Source: Ascoidea tarda (nom. inval.) (lineage: Eukaryota; Ascomycota; Saccharomycetes; Ascoideales; Ascoideaceae). Taken from it: DNA of 64,000 nt. A program made the position numbers and the translations under genes. Positions 39,791 through 50,464 of this stretch are shown in pieces. Below the pieces are notes generated by a model. That model saw only the letters and a list, made by a program, of their open reading frames with translations. It was not told where the DNA came from and made no database searches. Numbering within the stretch: position 1 is the first letter of the stretch; each line of letters starts with the position of its first letter. Where the stretch lies: NCBI GenBank assembly GCA_030560485.1, contig JAKTTS010000008.1, positions 23,544-87,543 of the forward strand, in the 5' to 3' direction.

Positions 39791-42454
39791 TTAACGATAA
39801 CCACCACCAGTTCCCTGATATGGTGCAGTCCTGTTAAAAGCTGCTCCTCCCGCTGTGTTTGCATGGAAATTGGCTGTACTTGAGCCACCAAAGCTGTTGT
39901 TATTGTTATTGTAAAAACTGCCACCAGTGTTAGATGAAGAGTTAAAGCCAGAGCTGGAATTATAATTAGAATTATAGTTACTGCTACTATTATCAATATT
40001 ATTATTATTATTATCAATATTATTGTTGTTGTTGTTGTTGCTATCGCTGAAAACATTATTGCCAATTTTATTTCCTGTATTATCACTTTTAACTTCACTT
40101 AATAAGTCATTTGTGCTTCTTCCCTGCGCATTATAAGGATAGGAGCTGGTTGTTTGGTACAAGACACCTGAGGAATTGGGGATTTTGCTGTTATCAATGT
40201 AGTTATTGTTGCCCTTATAGGAATAATCGTCATAATTATCTTCAATTTTGCTCAACAGTCCACCGCTCTGCTGGTTATTTCCCAAAGAGCCAATAGCTGA
40301 TGCTGGTTGAACTGCTGGAATGTTCAACGAATCACTTCGGGTTCTTAGACTTGTGTATGTATCAAAATTACTATTGGTATTATTGCTATTGCTATTTCTA
40401 TTGCTATTGCTAGTGTTACTTTCTTTATAATTATTTATAGAAAGTTCTGTGTCACCACGTTGATGGCCTCTCATTGCAGTTGCACCTAATGCCATTAATT
40501 CTGTATCGTTCTTTGGGTTTTCTTCACCCTCAGATCTTGGAATAAAACTAACTCTATCATCTTTAACAGGAGAGTATTTTGCGTCTGGGTTTTTATAGAG
40601 AATCGCCAATGCACAAGTAATGATTGTGAAAACTAAGATAAATAATGAAAAAACAACATTCAACACAAAGAATATAATTCCACTAATTGAAATAGCAGCA
40701 GCAGGTCCACCAAAAAGATTTGAAAAAATTAAAAATATAGCAGCGTTTAATAAAATGACTAAATGAACCAATATGTTATAAACGTTAGTTCTTTTATCCA
40801 TAAATGGTCTAATAATGCACAATGAAATGAAATAAATTAATTCGATAATTATAATACCGACAGCTTGAACTTTACCCTTATTTTGAATTAAAGCAATAAA
40901 GATAGATCTTAATGTCGTGTATAATAAAGTAATTGTAACCCAATAATAACAATCTGCTCTATATTGAACATATAGGAATCCAAATTTATTTAATATTTTG
41001 ATATCACCATATAGAATATAAGCAGGATTATTATAGATTTTGATTGATCTTCTACCTAGCTGCAACAATTTTATAGCAGCTTGGAACAAAACGCCTGCAA
41101 CGATGGCCAAAAGGAAGACTGCAATAACAAGACAGCCTGCAGAATCTCTAACGGTGAGCTGCCAAAGGCACAATAAAGAAACTTGGGGAAAACTTAGTAA
41201 CCATAATCTATAAAGGGTACCTTTGACGATGGTTGTCCATTGTCTTCTATATTCATTGAATTTCCCAGATTTCATGACATTAGTTCTAATTAAAAATTCA
41301 ATAATGGCTTTGAATAAAGCTAAGGCGCAAATTAAAATGAAAGCAAAAAATAAAAGGAAAATGATACCAGTTAAAAATAATTGAGTAATTTCAAGGTTAG
41401 CTAAAAAGGCTACACGTTGAATACCTCTCAAGACCAAAATTTTTGAGGTAATATCATCTGATTTTTCATCGGTCGTATATAAATCGTCATCATTTGTAGT
41501 ATCGTCATATTCAAAATCAGCTCTTTTAAATAAGACTAAATGATTTATGTTTCTTGTTTTGTAGACCAATTCTTGTAAAGATTGGCCAATGTAATCATTA
41601 AAACCTCTTTTAACTTTTTGAACGGAGATGGATAGGATTTCAGTATTTGATAGGATCGAAGTAGAGGTACCACCGGTTGATTGAACATACCAATCAACAA
41701 TGTCTTGTAAGAAACCGGTTCTAATGATACCCATAGACCATTGGAAATTTTGAGCCCAAGCAGCAGCAATTGGGGGCACTCTTTGTACGGCCATCATTGA
41801 AGTGATGGCTAAATTTTGAAAATAAATGAAAAGAGATAAGGAATTTGAAGCGATATGAGCAGCTGTACTTGAATGGCCAATGATGGAGACAACACCGGAT
41901 GTAATTAAACCAATACCAGCAACGGTTGCAATCGGCCAAGAGGCATATTTTGTTTGAACAGTTTTACCATTAGTTAAAATGGCTTCAACACAGGCCAAAT
42001 TTTCAGGATTTGTGGTTGAGTTAGTTGTTACAACGACTCTTACTCTTGCATCCAAATCAGGAACAGTGTAGGCAATACCCGGAATAGAATCAACGATTGA
42101 ATCACTAACTTCGTAAGAGGAATCCACGTCAAATTTACCTGCGGATATTGGACATAGCTGGGTTGATACATAATCACCTAGATCATCACATAGCGAGATA
42201 TTTTGAGAAAGAATAGATATACCATAAACAATGACTTGAAAATGAACATTAACATAATCGTTGATGGTTGTTATAGCAGAGATATCAAAAGTAATTGTGT
42301 TGTTGTCAGGTAAAAACTTCACGTCAAAAAAACTTGCTGTCAAAGCAGAATTTTCCATACAAGTTAATAAAGAAGAGGTTTCAATATATCTTTCAGCAAA
42401 GATAAATTTTGAGAAAAAAAGAAGTAAATAAGCAAACAACCATGTCAAAACCAT
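39791..42454 (-). CDS. FLC-family (TRP-like) membrane protein
   Basis: An 887-residue protein. A signal peptide (residues 1-20, ending FIFA) leads into a cysteine-containing lumenal ML-like domain (about 21-165). About nine to ten membrane helices follow between 172 and 635, including ASWPIATVAGIGLITSGVVS, FQNLAITSMMAVQRVPP and WAQNFQWSMGIIRTGF, hallmarks of the fungal TRP-like/Flc family. Flc1-3 act in the ER/Golgi and at the surface, in FAD and haem transport, calcium handling and wall integrity. Which yeast Flc is orthologous is not clear. The cytosolic tail (about 650-887) is Asn/Ser/Gly-rich with poly-Asn runs and ends YQGTGGGYR. Confidence 0.88.
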   Translation of the reverse strand: MVLTWLFAYLLLFFSKFIFAERYIETSSLLTCMENSALTASFFDVKFLPDNNTITFDISAITTINDYVNVHFQVIVYGISILSQNISLCDDLGDYVSTQLCPISAGKFDVDSSYEVSDSIVDSIPGIAYTVPDLDARVRVVVTTNSTTNPENLACVEAILTNGKTVQTKYASWPIATVAGIGLITSGVVSIIGHSSTAAHIASNSLSLFIYFQNLAITSMMAVQRVPPIAAAWAQNFQWSMGIIRTGFLQDIVDWYVQSTGGTSTSILSNTEILSISVQKVKRGFNDYIGQSLQELVYKTRNINHLVLFKRADFEYDDTTNDDDLYTTDEKSDDITSKILVLRGIQRVAFLANLEITQLFLTGIIFLLFFAFILICALALFKAIIEFLIRTNVMKSGKFNEYRRQWTTIVKGTLYRLWLLSFPQVSLLCLWQLTVRDSAGCLVIAVFLLAIVAGVLFQAAIKLLQLGRRSIKIYNNPAYILYGDIKILNKFGFLYVQYRADCYYWVTITLLYTTLRSIFIALIQNKGKVQAVGIIIIELIYFISLCIIRPFMDKRTNVYNILVHLVILLNAAIFLIFSNLFGGPAAAISISGIIFFVLNVVFSLFILVFTIITCALAILYKNPDAKYSPVKDDRVSFIPRSEGEENPKNDTELMALGATAMRGHQRGDTELSINNYKESNTSNSNRNSNSNNTNSNFDTYTSLRTRSDSLNIPAVQPASAIGSLGNNQQSGGLLSKIEDNYDDYSYKGNNNYIDNSKIPNSSGVLYQTTSSYPYNAQGRSTNDLLSEVKSDNTGNKIGNNVFSDSNNNNNNNIDNNNNNIDNSSSNYNSNYNSSSGFNSSSNTGGSFYNNNNNSFGGSSTANFHANTAGGAAFNRTAPYQGTGGGYR

Positions 42455-42942
42455 GATAAATGGATATTTTTGAGTATGATTTCAAAGTTGATATTGGATA
42501 TAAAAAGCTGATGAGCAGGTTGAAAAACCGTAATAGAAAATCCGAAAAGAAAACTGGAGATAACAAATTAAAAGCTTCAAACGATGAATTGAATAGGATA
42601 TAAAAGAATGAAAGGAAAATGGAGAGTACTTTGTTGGAACAAGAGGAATATCAGCTACAGCGATAACAAATATATTATAACTTCCAGTTGGACCTCTCAG
42701 ACAAAACAGGCCTGGAATATAAGCACACATCCACCTTCCAAGCCTGCACGTGAAATCAGCCATTGATTGAGGGATGGCACTGCAGAAAGGCAAATTCTAT
42801 GACAGAAAATTCCACATTGAGAGGGCAGCCTTCTATAAATAGTGCTACTCCGCCATGGTCAAGAAACGAGAAATACTAAGAGATATTTGATAACAAGCGA
42901 TGGCAATTGAGTTTTATAAGATAATAGAACAACAGAAAGAGC

Positions 42943-43000
42943 AGAAGCACCAGAAGCACCAGAAGCACCAGAAGGCACACTGGTATTCTCTGGTGCTTCT
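42943..43000. repeat. 9-bp tandem repeat with inverted partner
   Basis: Overlapping copies of agaagcaccag at 42943, 42952 and 42961 are followed by its exact reverse complement at 42990-43000, so an 11-bp stem with an 18-nt loop can form. It lies about 490 bp upstream of the FLC start. Confidence 0.65.
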
Positions 43001-43560
43001 CGCCAGCTGAGTAGCAGAACAACAAGAAACCCAAAATGCTGTTTTCTCTGAAAACACTCAACATCTGTGCGCAGTGGTTCTTTCACCCTTTCTTTTGTTT
43101 GCTTGTCTGTTTTGCTGTTTGCCTGTGGTTTTCTTTTTGCTAACCAGTGCCATTACTTCAGCCAATTCTGGAAGCCTTGCTAATGTTTGGCAACCTTTCC
43201 AAGAAGAGCTCAGTTTGCTGTTTTAAGTGAAGTTTCAGGCTTTGCTCATTCTCTTTCATTCCCAGCAAATTATGTGGCTGATTTGCTTCCTTGGGGGATA
43301 GCCAGACAGCTGAACTTGGTGCACTCTTTTCCACTCTGCTCAGATTCAGCATCCAACCACTGCCAGTTTCTTGTAGCAGCATTGGAAGCACAAAAATTGT
43401 TTATGGAGTGGAGGACAGGCATGAGAAGTTTCCTACTTTATTCATTGCGTATCTTCGAACTATAAATCCAAATTGGATCTTTTTTGGATCTTCCACTGCT
43501 TTCTCTTTTCGCTTTGAAATTTTCTAGTTTTGTATGTTTCCCTCTTCAGGTGAATGCTTG

Positions 43561-43690
43561 CAGATAAAGTATACAATAGCACAAAGCTATCAAGGAACCA
43601 AATTTGATAACATCTTGATAATTCAAAAATATATAACTACATGCATGAATGAATATCGTATTTTCATAATGAAAATTAATTGGCAAAAAG
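43561..43690 (+). repeat. Diverged direct repeat, copy 1
   Basis: Colinear with 44501-44636. The best core is 37 nt with about seven mismatches (gctatcaaggaaccaaattt here), and a second match surrounds gaaaattaattggcaaaaag. The origin is unknown: either a local duplication or a decayed dispersed element. Confidence 0.5.
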
Positions 43691-44500
43691 AAAAGAGTAA
43701 AATAAATTTTTAAGGCAAGGAAATATCACATAATAAAATGGAAGGGTTTTAAAGTCGTGTTGCAGAATTCGCAACATCTGCTAATGCTTCAAAAGATGAT
43801 TACTTGAAGAATCCTACTATCTTGACAACGTAATCCTTTGCGCCAACCAATAATAAAATTATAACCTTTACCTCGACAAATAAAAACATCTCCAAAACTC
43901 TCAACAGAATCATTTGAGAACAATTGCATTTTTTTTATTGTAACAAAACTGAAGTTCAAAAAATAATGATTTTCTTTGAATAAAATAACGAAAAGAGCTT
44001 CCTACTTATTGTATCCATCTTTAAGTCAACCGAATTACTTTCATTGCATCAAATCCCCCTTAACCTTCCTATGATTAAGCGAGAAATTTGGATTGTATCT
44101 ATCTGTCTTATTCTTCTTCTAAGAACCAAGATAACAAATGATACACTAAGAAATACTGACTAATGGATCCCTAACAACAAAACAAATAATAAACTGATAA
44201 TTAACTGGTAATAGACTGGTAATAAACTAATAGGGAACTAATAAGGAACACTGACTTATTCTATACATTATTGTTGTTGTTATATATTTGTTTAGTCTTT
44301 GAGGGTTTAATAACACTTAAGCACCGAAATAATTGCACTATAATCAATAAAAAAAATCTTGTTTGGTAATTTCTTGACTCAGTTGTATGTTGCCTTAAAA
44401 CAAGATACTATTGCACAACTGGTGGAAACTAAACACTTCTTATGGGAAGAGGTATTCCTGTTAAAAGCCACCAATTTATCTGCGCCATTGGCTAGACATT

Positions 44501-44636
44501 ACAGAAAATATTACAATAATAGCGAAAAGCTATTAAGGGACCAAAATTGATAAAATCTCGATAATCTAAAATAAAAACACTTAAACACAATAAACGAAAA
44601 CAGCTCTTTTATATTGAAAATTGAGTGGCAAAAAAA
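44501..44636 (+). repeat. Diverged direct repeat, copy 2
   Basis: Partner of 43561-43690, about 940 bp downstream in the same orientation, with the core gctattaagggaccaaaatt. It lies about 540-670 bp upstream of SPE3. Confidence 0.5.
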
Positions 44637-45170
44637 GCAAAACAAATTTGCAGGATAAACAAATTATTATGTAAAAATAAGGGGCTCTCCAATATATTGA
44701 ATATCAATGATTGTCACATTTGGTGCAAAAGGTCTTTATGTATCAATTGACGAGTTGCGTCTCCTCAGTCCCAAACAAAGATGTTGGGCAGTATTTATGG
44801 GCCAGCCAATCGATTGACTTTGTTGTTTGAACCATTTAAAGGAGCTAGTTTTCTTTCTAGTTCTTTTTCTAGATTTCTCAGAAGTCTCTAAAGCAATGAA
44901 AACAAAGAAAGAGACCTCATTGAAACATTTAGTGTCTTCAATTCTGAAAAACTCGAAAAAACCGACTGTATGGGTGGTTCTAGTTTCCTAAAAAGGATGT
45001 ATCCGACAAACAGAGTTCAGCCAGCTTTTGCCGACAAAAATTAAAAGGAAAGAAAATGGATGAGATGAGAAATTAGTCCCAGTGAAATTTTTTTTTTTGT
45101 CACTGGATTTTTTTGGTTTAAGTCAAAAATAGTATTTAAAAAAGCCTTTTGTCGACTTTTTTATTATTTT

Positions 45171-46181
45171 ATGAAATATATCTTGCCATCTGCTTTCTTA
45201 AACAAAAGAAATCTTTTCGCACTCTCTCAAGCTTTCTCGAAAAAATCCTCATCCCACCATCTCCCATTATTCTTTTCCACTTTTTCAATTTCTGAAATGT
45301 CTCAACAAGAATTAGTCCATCCAACTATCGTAGATGGTTGGTTTCGTGAAATATCAGACACTATGTGGCCTGGTCAAGCAATGACTTTGAGAGTCGAAAA
45401 AATTTTACACGTTGAAAAGACTAAATATCAAGATCTATTGATATTCAAATCGACCGATTATGGCAACGTTTTGGTCCTTGACAATGTTATTCAAGTCACT
45501 GAAAGAGATGAATTTGCCTACCAAGAAATGATCGCTCATTTGGCTTTATTCTCCCATCCAAACCCCAAAAAGGTTCTTGTCATCGGCGGTGGTGATGGTG
45601 GTGTTCTAAGAGAAATCATCAAGCATCCAGGTGTTGAATCTGCTACTTTGTGTGACATAGATCGAAGTGTTATTAATGCTGCCAAAAAATACTTGCCTGA
45701 CATGGCAAAATCCTTTGATCATCCAAAGGTTAAAGTTCATATTGGTGATGGTTTTAAATTTTTAGAAAGTTATAAAAATCATTTTGATATCATCATCACC
45801 GATTCTTCTGATCCAGAGGGTCCTGCTGAATCTCTTTTCCAAAAACCTTATTTCCAATTATTAAATCAATCATTAACTGAAAATGGCGTCATCACAACTC
45901 AAGCTGAATCTATCTGGTTACATATGAAAATTATTAAGGATTTAAAAGACGCTTGCAGCCAAGTTTTTCCAAACGTCAGGTATGCTTACACCACTATTCC
46001 AACTTATCCATCTGGTCAAATTGGTTTTATGGTTTGCACCAAAAACAAATCAATTGATTTATCAAAACCTTTAAGATCTTTCTCAAAAGATGAAGAAAGA
46101 AAATTGTTCAGGTACTATTCTAAAGAGATCCATGAAGCCTCATTCGTTTTACCAAACTTTGCAAAAGTTGAGCTTGAATAA
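45171..46181 (+). CDS. SPE3: Spermidine synthase, with N-terminal extension
   Basis: A 336-residue frame whose last 294 residues (from Met43, ATG at 45297) align almost throughout with yeast Spe3: [20 protein letters not shown], the decarboxylated-SAM site [13 protein letters not shown], and the catalytic [13 protein letters not shown]. The enzyme transfers aminopropyl from decarboxylated SAM to putrescine in the cytosol. The upstream ATG at 45171 adds 42 residues that are hydrophobic and basic, rich in Ser, Phe and Lys, with no acid before the last residue. That resembles a mitochondrial presequence, and it contains no CTG codon. Either start could be used. Spermine synthase is a less likely alternative because the sequence follows Spe3 closely. 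Confidence 0.92.
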   Translation: MKYILPSAFLNKRNLFALSQAFSKKSSSHHLPLFFSTFSISEMSQQELVHPTIVDGWFREISDTMWPGQAMTLRVEKILHVEKTKYQDLLIFKSTDYGNVLVLDNVIQVTERDEFAYQEMIAHLALFSHPNPKKVLVIGGGDGGVLREIIKHPGVESATLCDIDRSVINAAKKYLPDMAKSFDHPKVKVHIGDGFKFLESYKNHFDIIITDSSDPEGPAESLFQKPYFQLLNQSLTENGVITTQAESIWLHMKIIKDLKDACSQVFPNVRYAYTTIPTYPSGQIGFMVCTKNKSIDLSKPLRSFSKDEERKLFRYYSKEIHEASFVLPNFAKVELE

Positions 46182-46391
46182 TAATAAAAAACACAACGGA
46201 TTAAGATTAACAAATCAATAACAAACACATACGTTCAATTAACTAGTTTGATGACATGGAATGCTTTTATGACTTTTCCTCCCTTATAGCTTTTTTATAT
46301 ATTTATTTTGTTGATCATTGTTGCTTTTCTCACCTGATCATCGTACATATAAATATATATCAAGAAATAGATTTTTTTTATTATTATTTAC

Positions 46392-47831
46392 TCATTTATT
46401 CTTAAGTGTTTCCAATTCGGATCGAAGTTGTCTGTACTTCAAAGTCAACTTATAATATGCTTTGTAAATTTTAGTATTCTCTTCAATTTCCTTGGCTAAT
46501 TCCTTTTGCAACTTGGTATACTTGTTTTTTAAATTTAAATATTTGATCTCAAATTTCTGATTATCATTATTGTTTTCATTATCATTTTCATCATCATTTT
46601 CATCATTTTTATTGTCATTTTTATTATCATTTTCAATTTTTACACGCTCTTCTAATGAGTTTGGTGAATTCTTTTCAGAAATCAATAGATTTTCTTTAAA
46701 ATCATTCAATATCGTTTTTAACAGAATGATCTCATTTTTTTGAGATATTAAAACATTGCTCAACTCAAAATCTAAATTATTGATATCATTTTGATCTCTT
46801 GTCGTAAATATTTCGTTTCCAAATTTTAATTTGCTAGTATTAGTATTATTATCTTGAATACTATCAGGTGAATTAATAAAAGTTAAATTTTTATTAATCT
46901 CTTTATTAATCTCTGCATGAGCCAAATTAGTCTTGGTGTTAAAAGAAATAGATGATTCAATTGTGCCTGATTCAACAATATTATTATCATATTTATAGTT
47001 ATAATTCAGTAGCTTTAGTTTATTGTCATTATGGTCAGACTCAGCGTTATTGTCATTTTCTTGACTGAAAATTGAGCCGAATTTATTTCCTGTGTCTCTA
47101 TTTAAAATAATTTTATCAATATGATGGTTTTTCAAATAAGTAATCTTTTGATCTATATCTTTATCGCTCTCAGTATTATTTTTAGTATTGGAAGAAGGAA
47201 ATTTGCCAGGGTATGAAAATGGCAAAGTAATCTTTGTATCATCCTGATCGTTTATTTGCACATTTTTCAAAGAAGGATTTAAATCATCGCCAACACTGTT
47301 GATCGAACCTCCACTTTCACTGCCAGTATTTTTGTCTTTCTTTTCTTGATTTGTGATATCTTCTATTTTATCTATCTGATCAGCAAGTTTGTTTTTATCG
47401 TCCTCAATCTGGTCTAGCAATTGAGTCAAATTCAAATCGACGCCATTCCCATTATTTTCGGCAACTTCTTTTGCATCCTCTGTGGTGTCTTCATAGAGTA
47501 TCTTGTGGCTCAAACGTTTCCCACTCTCTCTGTCGAGTTGATGGTCTGTGGTGCCACTACCGCCTGACCAGCTGGAACCATTTGTTGAAGGTCTGTTTCC
47601 AAGAATCTCTAGCCTTTTCTCAGGCAGTAAAGCTTCGATCTCTAGGTCTTTAACATTGCTCCTGTCCTGGCCACCCAACCCATTCTGGCCCAACTCGAGC
47701 GAATCGGTTGAAGAAAAATCGAAATCAGTGTTGTCTAAGGTGTTGTTGGGATGAAAGATCGAGTTGAACTTCCACCTGGTATCTCTGGCAGCATCATAGT
47801 CGTACTCCTCGCGACCCAACGACCATTTCAT
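46392..47831 (-). CDS. Possible Bbp1-like spindle pole body protein
   Basis: A 479-residue, Asn/Asp-rich, largely disordered protein with a C-terminal coiled coil (about residues 415-479). Three features recall S. cerevisiae Bbp1, a spindle-pole-body anchoring protein. There is a basic/aromatic N-terminus (MKWSLGREEYDYDAARDTRW). The motif YPGKFPSSNTK lies near residue 207. The coiled-coil segment ENTKIYKAYYKLTLKYRQL is close in pattern to Bbp1's ENYYSLGQKYKSL region. The resemblance is weak and made by eye; an unrelated coiled-coil protein is possible. One rare CTG codon lies at 47625-47627 (residue 69). It shares a 242-bp divergent promoter with PMT4. Confidence 0.4.
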   Translation of the reverse strand: MKWSLGREEYDYDAARDTRWKFNSIFHPNNTLDNTDFDFSSTDSLELGQNGLGGQDRSNVKDLEIEALLPEKRLEILGNRPSTNGSSWSGGSGTTDHQLDRESGKRLSHKILYEDTTEDAKEVAENNGNGVDLNLTQLLDQIEDDKNKLADQIDKIEDITNQEKKDKNTGSESGGSINSVGDDLNPSLKNVQINDQDDTKITLPFSYPGKFPSSNTKNNTESDKDIDQKITYLKNHHIDKIILNRDTGNKFGSIFSQENDNNAESDHNDNKLKLLNYNYKYDNNIVESGTIESSISFNTKTNLAHAEINKEINKNLTFINSPDSIQDNNTNTSKLKFGNEIFTTRDQNDINNLDFELSNVLISQKNEIILLKTILNDFKENLLISEKNSPNSLEERVKIENDNKNDNKNDENDDENDNENNNDNQKFEIKYLNLKNKYTKLQKELAKEIEENTKIYKAYYKLTLKYRQLRSELETLKNK

Positions 47832-48073
47832 GGTGCTCCAACTTTCTGCTTGGATGAGGTTGTTTCTGTGCCTGGGTTTCTTCAGCTGGAAACTGCCGGT
47901 TGAAACTTGTGGTCTGCACTGCTATTTTAAGATTTATTTGCCAAATCACCAACTTCAGTCCACAGCATCTCCAGATCGCTCACTGCTTTTCTTCTTCCAT
48001 CGTCACTCTCTGGCACTATTCATAACTTCTGTGCCTCCCCAACTAAAACCAATCGATATTCTGGTTGCCAAAA

Positions 48074-50464
48074 ATGGTTTCTCCTGCGCAGAATGCTGTT
48101 CGAAAGCGTTCAGCTAAGAATTCTCCCTCTCTTGCCCAACAATCTCCATTGAAAAAGAGCTCCAAAAGACAAAAATCAAAAAACGAAGATCCAGATGCTT
48201 CTTCCTCAAAATTAGAAAAAGAATTCGAATTCACATTCAACAACAATTACAAGTTTGCTAAATTGCCCTCGCCGGAATACAAATATCAACTTGCCTTGTA
48301 TTTTGTTACCATCCTAGCTTTTATATCAAGATTCTACTCTATATCATATCCTGACGAAGTCGTGTTTGACGAGGTTCATTTTGGAAAATTTGCTTCATAT
48401 TATTTGGAAAGAACTTATTTTTTCGATTTGCATCCTCCATTTGCAAAATTGCTAATTGCTGGTGTTGGTTATTTAATTGGGTACTCTGGGAAATTTAAAT
48501 TTACTAGTATCGGTGACAGCTACATTGAGAACAATGTTCCCTACATTGCTTACAGATCTTTTTCTGCATTGCTTGGATCATTGACTATTCCTGTGATCTT
48601 TTTAACAATGAAGGAGTCCAATTACTCGATTCCATCGTGTTTGTTAGCCAGTTGTTTAGTTTTATTCGATAATGCTCACGTAGCTGAAACCAGGTTGATT
48701 TTATTGGATTCTACTTTGATTTTTTCTGTGGCTTTATCAATTTATTGTTATGTTAGATTTAGTAAGCAAAGATCTAAACCGTTTTCTTTTGATTGGTATA
48801 AGTGGCTAGCATTGACAGGTGTTTCGCTTTCCTGTGTTATTTCTACAAAGTATGTTGGTGTTTTCACATTTATGACAATTGGGTCTGCGGTGTTAATTGA
48901 TTTATGGGATTTGTTGGATATTAAAAAGGGTCTAAGTATTGAGAAGTTTACCAAGCATTTTTTAACAAGATTTCTCTTTTTAATTGTGATTCCATTTTTC
49001 ATTTATTTGTTTTGGTTTTGGTGTCATTTTGCCATCTTAACCAAATCAGGGCCTGGAGATTCGTTCATGTCGTCAGATTTCCAAGAAACATTGGGTGATT
49101 CACCATTAGCCAGAGATGCCAAACAAGTGAACTTTTATGATGTTATTACCATCAAACATAAAGATACAGAAGGGTTTTTACACTCACATCCATACGAGTA
49201 TCCATTGAGATATGAAGATGGTAGAGTTTCTTCAAAGGGTCAGCAAGTTACATGTGTTAAAAGTGCCAATGCAAGTGATGATTCAAACAATTTATGGCAA
49301 ATTTTACCAAAAGAAGATTTTCCCGAAAATAAGAGAGTTGGACATCCAGTTAGAATCTCGGACGTAATTAGATTGTATCATATAAACACTGATTCGTATT
49401 TATTGACACACGATGTCGCATCTCCATTGTTTCCAACAAATGAAGAATTCACGACAGTAAAGGAGGATCTTGCATTTGGTAAAAGATATAATGATACATT
49501 GTTCAGAATTGGTGGAGCAGAGAAAAAGAAAACAGGAATTGTAAAGACAAAGGCATCATTAATTCATATACTTCATGTTCCAACAGTTGTTGCTATGTGG
49601 ACACATGATGACAAGTTATTACCAGATTGGGGGTTTAATCAACAAGAGGTGAATGGAAATAAAAAATTAAAAGAACATTCCAATATTTGGGTATTTGATG
49701 AAATCTTTGGGTTAAACGATTCGAGATCCGTTTATGTCCCTAAAAAAATTAAGAAAATGCCATTTTTATCCAAATGGTTTGAATTGCAAAAGCAAATGTT
49801 TGTTCAAAACAATAAATTAACATCTCAGCATCCATTTGCTTCACAACCTGAGAGTTGGTTATTATCACTTTCGGGGGTATCATTCTGGTCAAAAAATTCC
49901 ACAAGAGAACAAATTTATTTCATTGGAAACATACTAGCATGGGCAATTGAAGCATGTTTCTTATCTGTGTTTATTGGGATAGTATTGGCCGACCAAATCA
50001 CCAGAAGAAGAGAAGTGTTTGCATTGAGCGAGGATTCCAGATCGAGATTGTATTACAACATTGGGTTTTTCTTTATTGGATGGTGTAGCCATTATTTCCC
50101 ATTTTTCTTAATGGGCAGACAAAAATTCTTGCATCATTACTTACCAGCGCATTTAATTGCTTCTGAGTTTACTGGAGCGTTGTTTGAATTTATATTCACT
50201 GACAATAGAGGCGAGGGCTTATTGGATGATAAAGAATTGAAAGAATTTAAGAACAATAAAAGAGTCAAGAATAGTGACAAAAACCAGAAAACGGTTTACA
50301 GGATCAACAAGTATCTATTCGTTGTCAGCTTTGCGATATTGGTCACATCTGTGATTGCCACATTTATGTTTTTCAAGCCATTGACATATGGAAACGAGTC
50401 TTTGGACAAAGAACAAGTGCTTGCCAGACAATGGTTGAATATCAAATTGCATTTCGCCAAATGA
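48074..50464 (+). CDS. PMT4: Protein O-mannosyltransferase Pmt4
   Basis: A 796-residue ER membrane enzyme that transfers mannose from dolichyl phosphate mannose to Ser/Thr of membrane-anchored and secreted proteins. The first lumenal loop has the invariant acid pair in DEVVFDEVHFGKFASYYLER (Asp99-Glu100). The MIR domain region (about 330-525) contains LHSHPYEYP, GQQVTC and LPDWGFNQQEVNGNKK. The C-terminal helices include HYFPFFLMGRQKFLHHYLPA. Residue by residue it follows Pmt4 rather than Pmt1 or Pmt2 (for example YPDEVVFDEVHFGKF and IYFIGNI). The N-terminal 60 residues are basic and cytosolic. The ATG is four codons into the open frame, which opens with TTG. Confidence 0.96.
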   Translation: MVSPAQNAVRKRSAKNSPSLAQQSPLKKSSKRQKSKNEDPDASSSKLEKEFEFTFNNNYKFAKLPSPEYKYQLALYFVTILAFISRFYSISYPDEVVFDEVHFGKFASYYLERTYFFDLHPPFAKLLIAGVGYLIGYSGKFKFTSIGDSYIENNVPYIAYRSFSALLGSLTIPVIFLTMKESNYSIPSCLLASCLVLFDNAHVAETRLILLDSTLIFSVALSIYCYVRFSKQRSKPFSFDWYKWLALTGVSLSCVISTKYVGVFTFMTIGSAVLIDLWDLLDIKKGLSIEKFTKHFLTRFLFLIVIPFFIYLFWFWCHFAILTKSGPGDSFMSSDFQETLGDSPLARDAKQVNFYDVITIKHKDTEGFLHSHPYEYPLRYEDGRVSSKGQQVTCVKSANASDDSNNLWQILPKEDFPENKRVGHPVRISDVIRLYHINTDSYLLTHDVASPLFPTNEEFTTVKEDLAFGKRYNDTLFRIGGAEKKKTGIVKTKASLIHILHVPTVVAMWTHDDKLLPDWGFNQQEVNGNKKLKEHSNIWVFDEIFGLNDSRSVYVPKKIKKMPFLSKWFELQKQMFVQNNKLTSQHPFASQPESWLLSLSGVSFWSKNSTREQIYFIGNILAWAIEACFLSVFIGIVLADQITRRREVFALSEDSRSRLYYNIGFFFIGWCSHYFPFFLMGRQKFLHHYLPAHLIASEFTGALFEFIFTDNRGEGLLDDKELKEFKNNKRVKNSDKNQKTVYRINKYLFVVSFAILVTSVIATFMFFKPLTYGNESLDKEQVLARQWLNIKLHFAK

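Larger units (their letters stand above)
42455..45170. other. 2.7-kb divergent intergenic region, FLC / SPE3
   Basis: No supported gene. It contains a CACGTG at 42747-42752, a 9-bp repeat with an inverted partner at 42943-43000, a pyrimidine-rich stretch near 43100, and two diverged direct repeats (43561-43690 and 44501-44636). Short open frames such as 43187-43465 and 44359-44550 have no family resemblance. Confidence 0.6.

Noticed and set aside
43187-43465. 92-codon open frame in the FLC/SPE3 gap
   Set aside because: Overlapped by open frames in other phases and on the other strand, with no recognisable motif.
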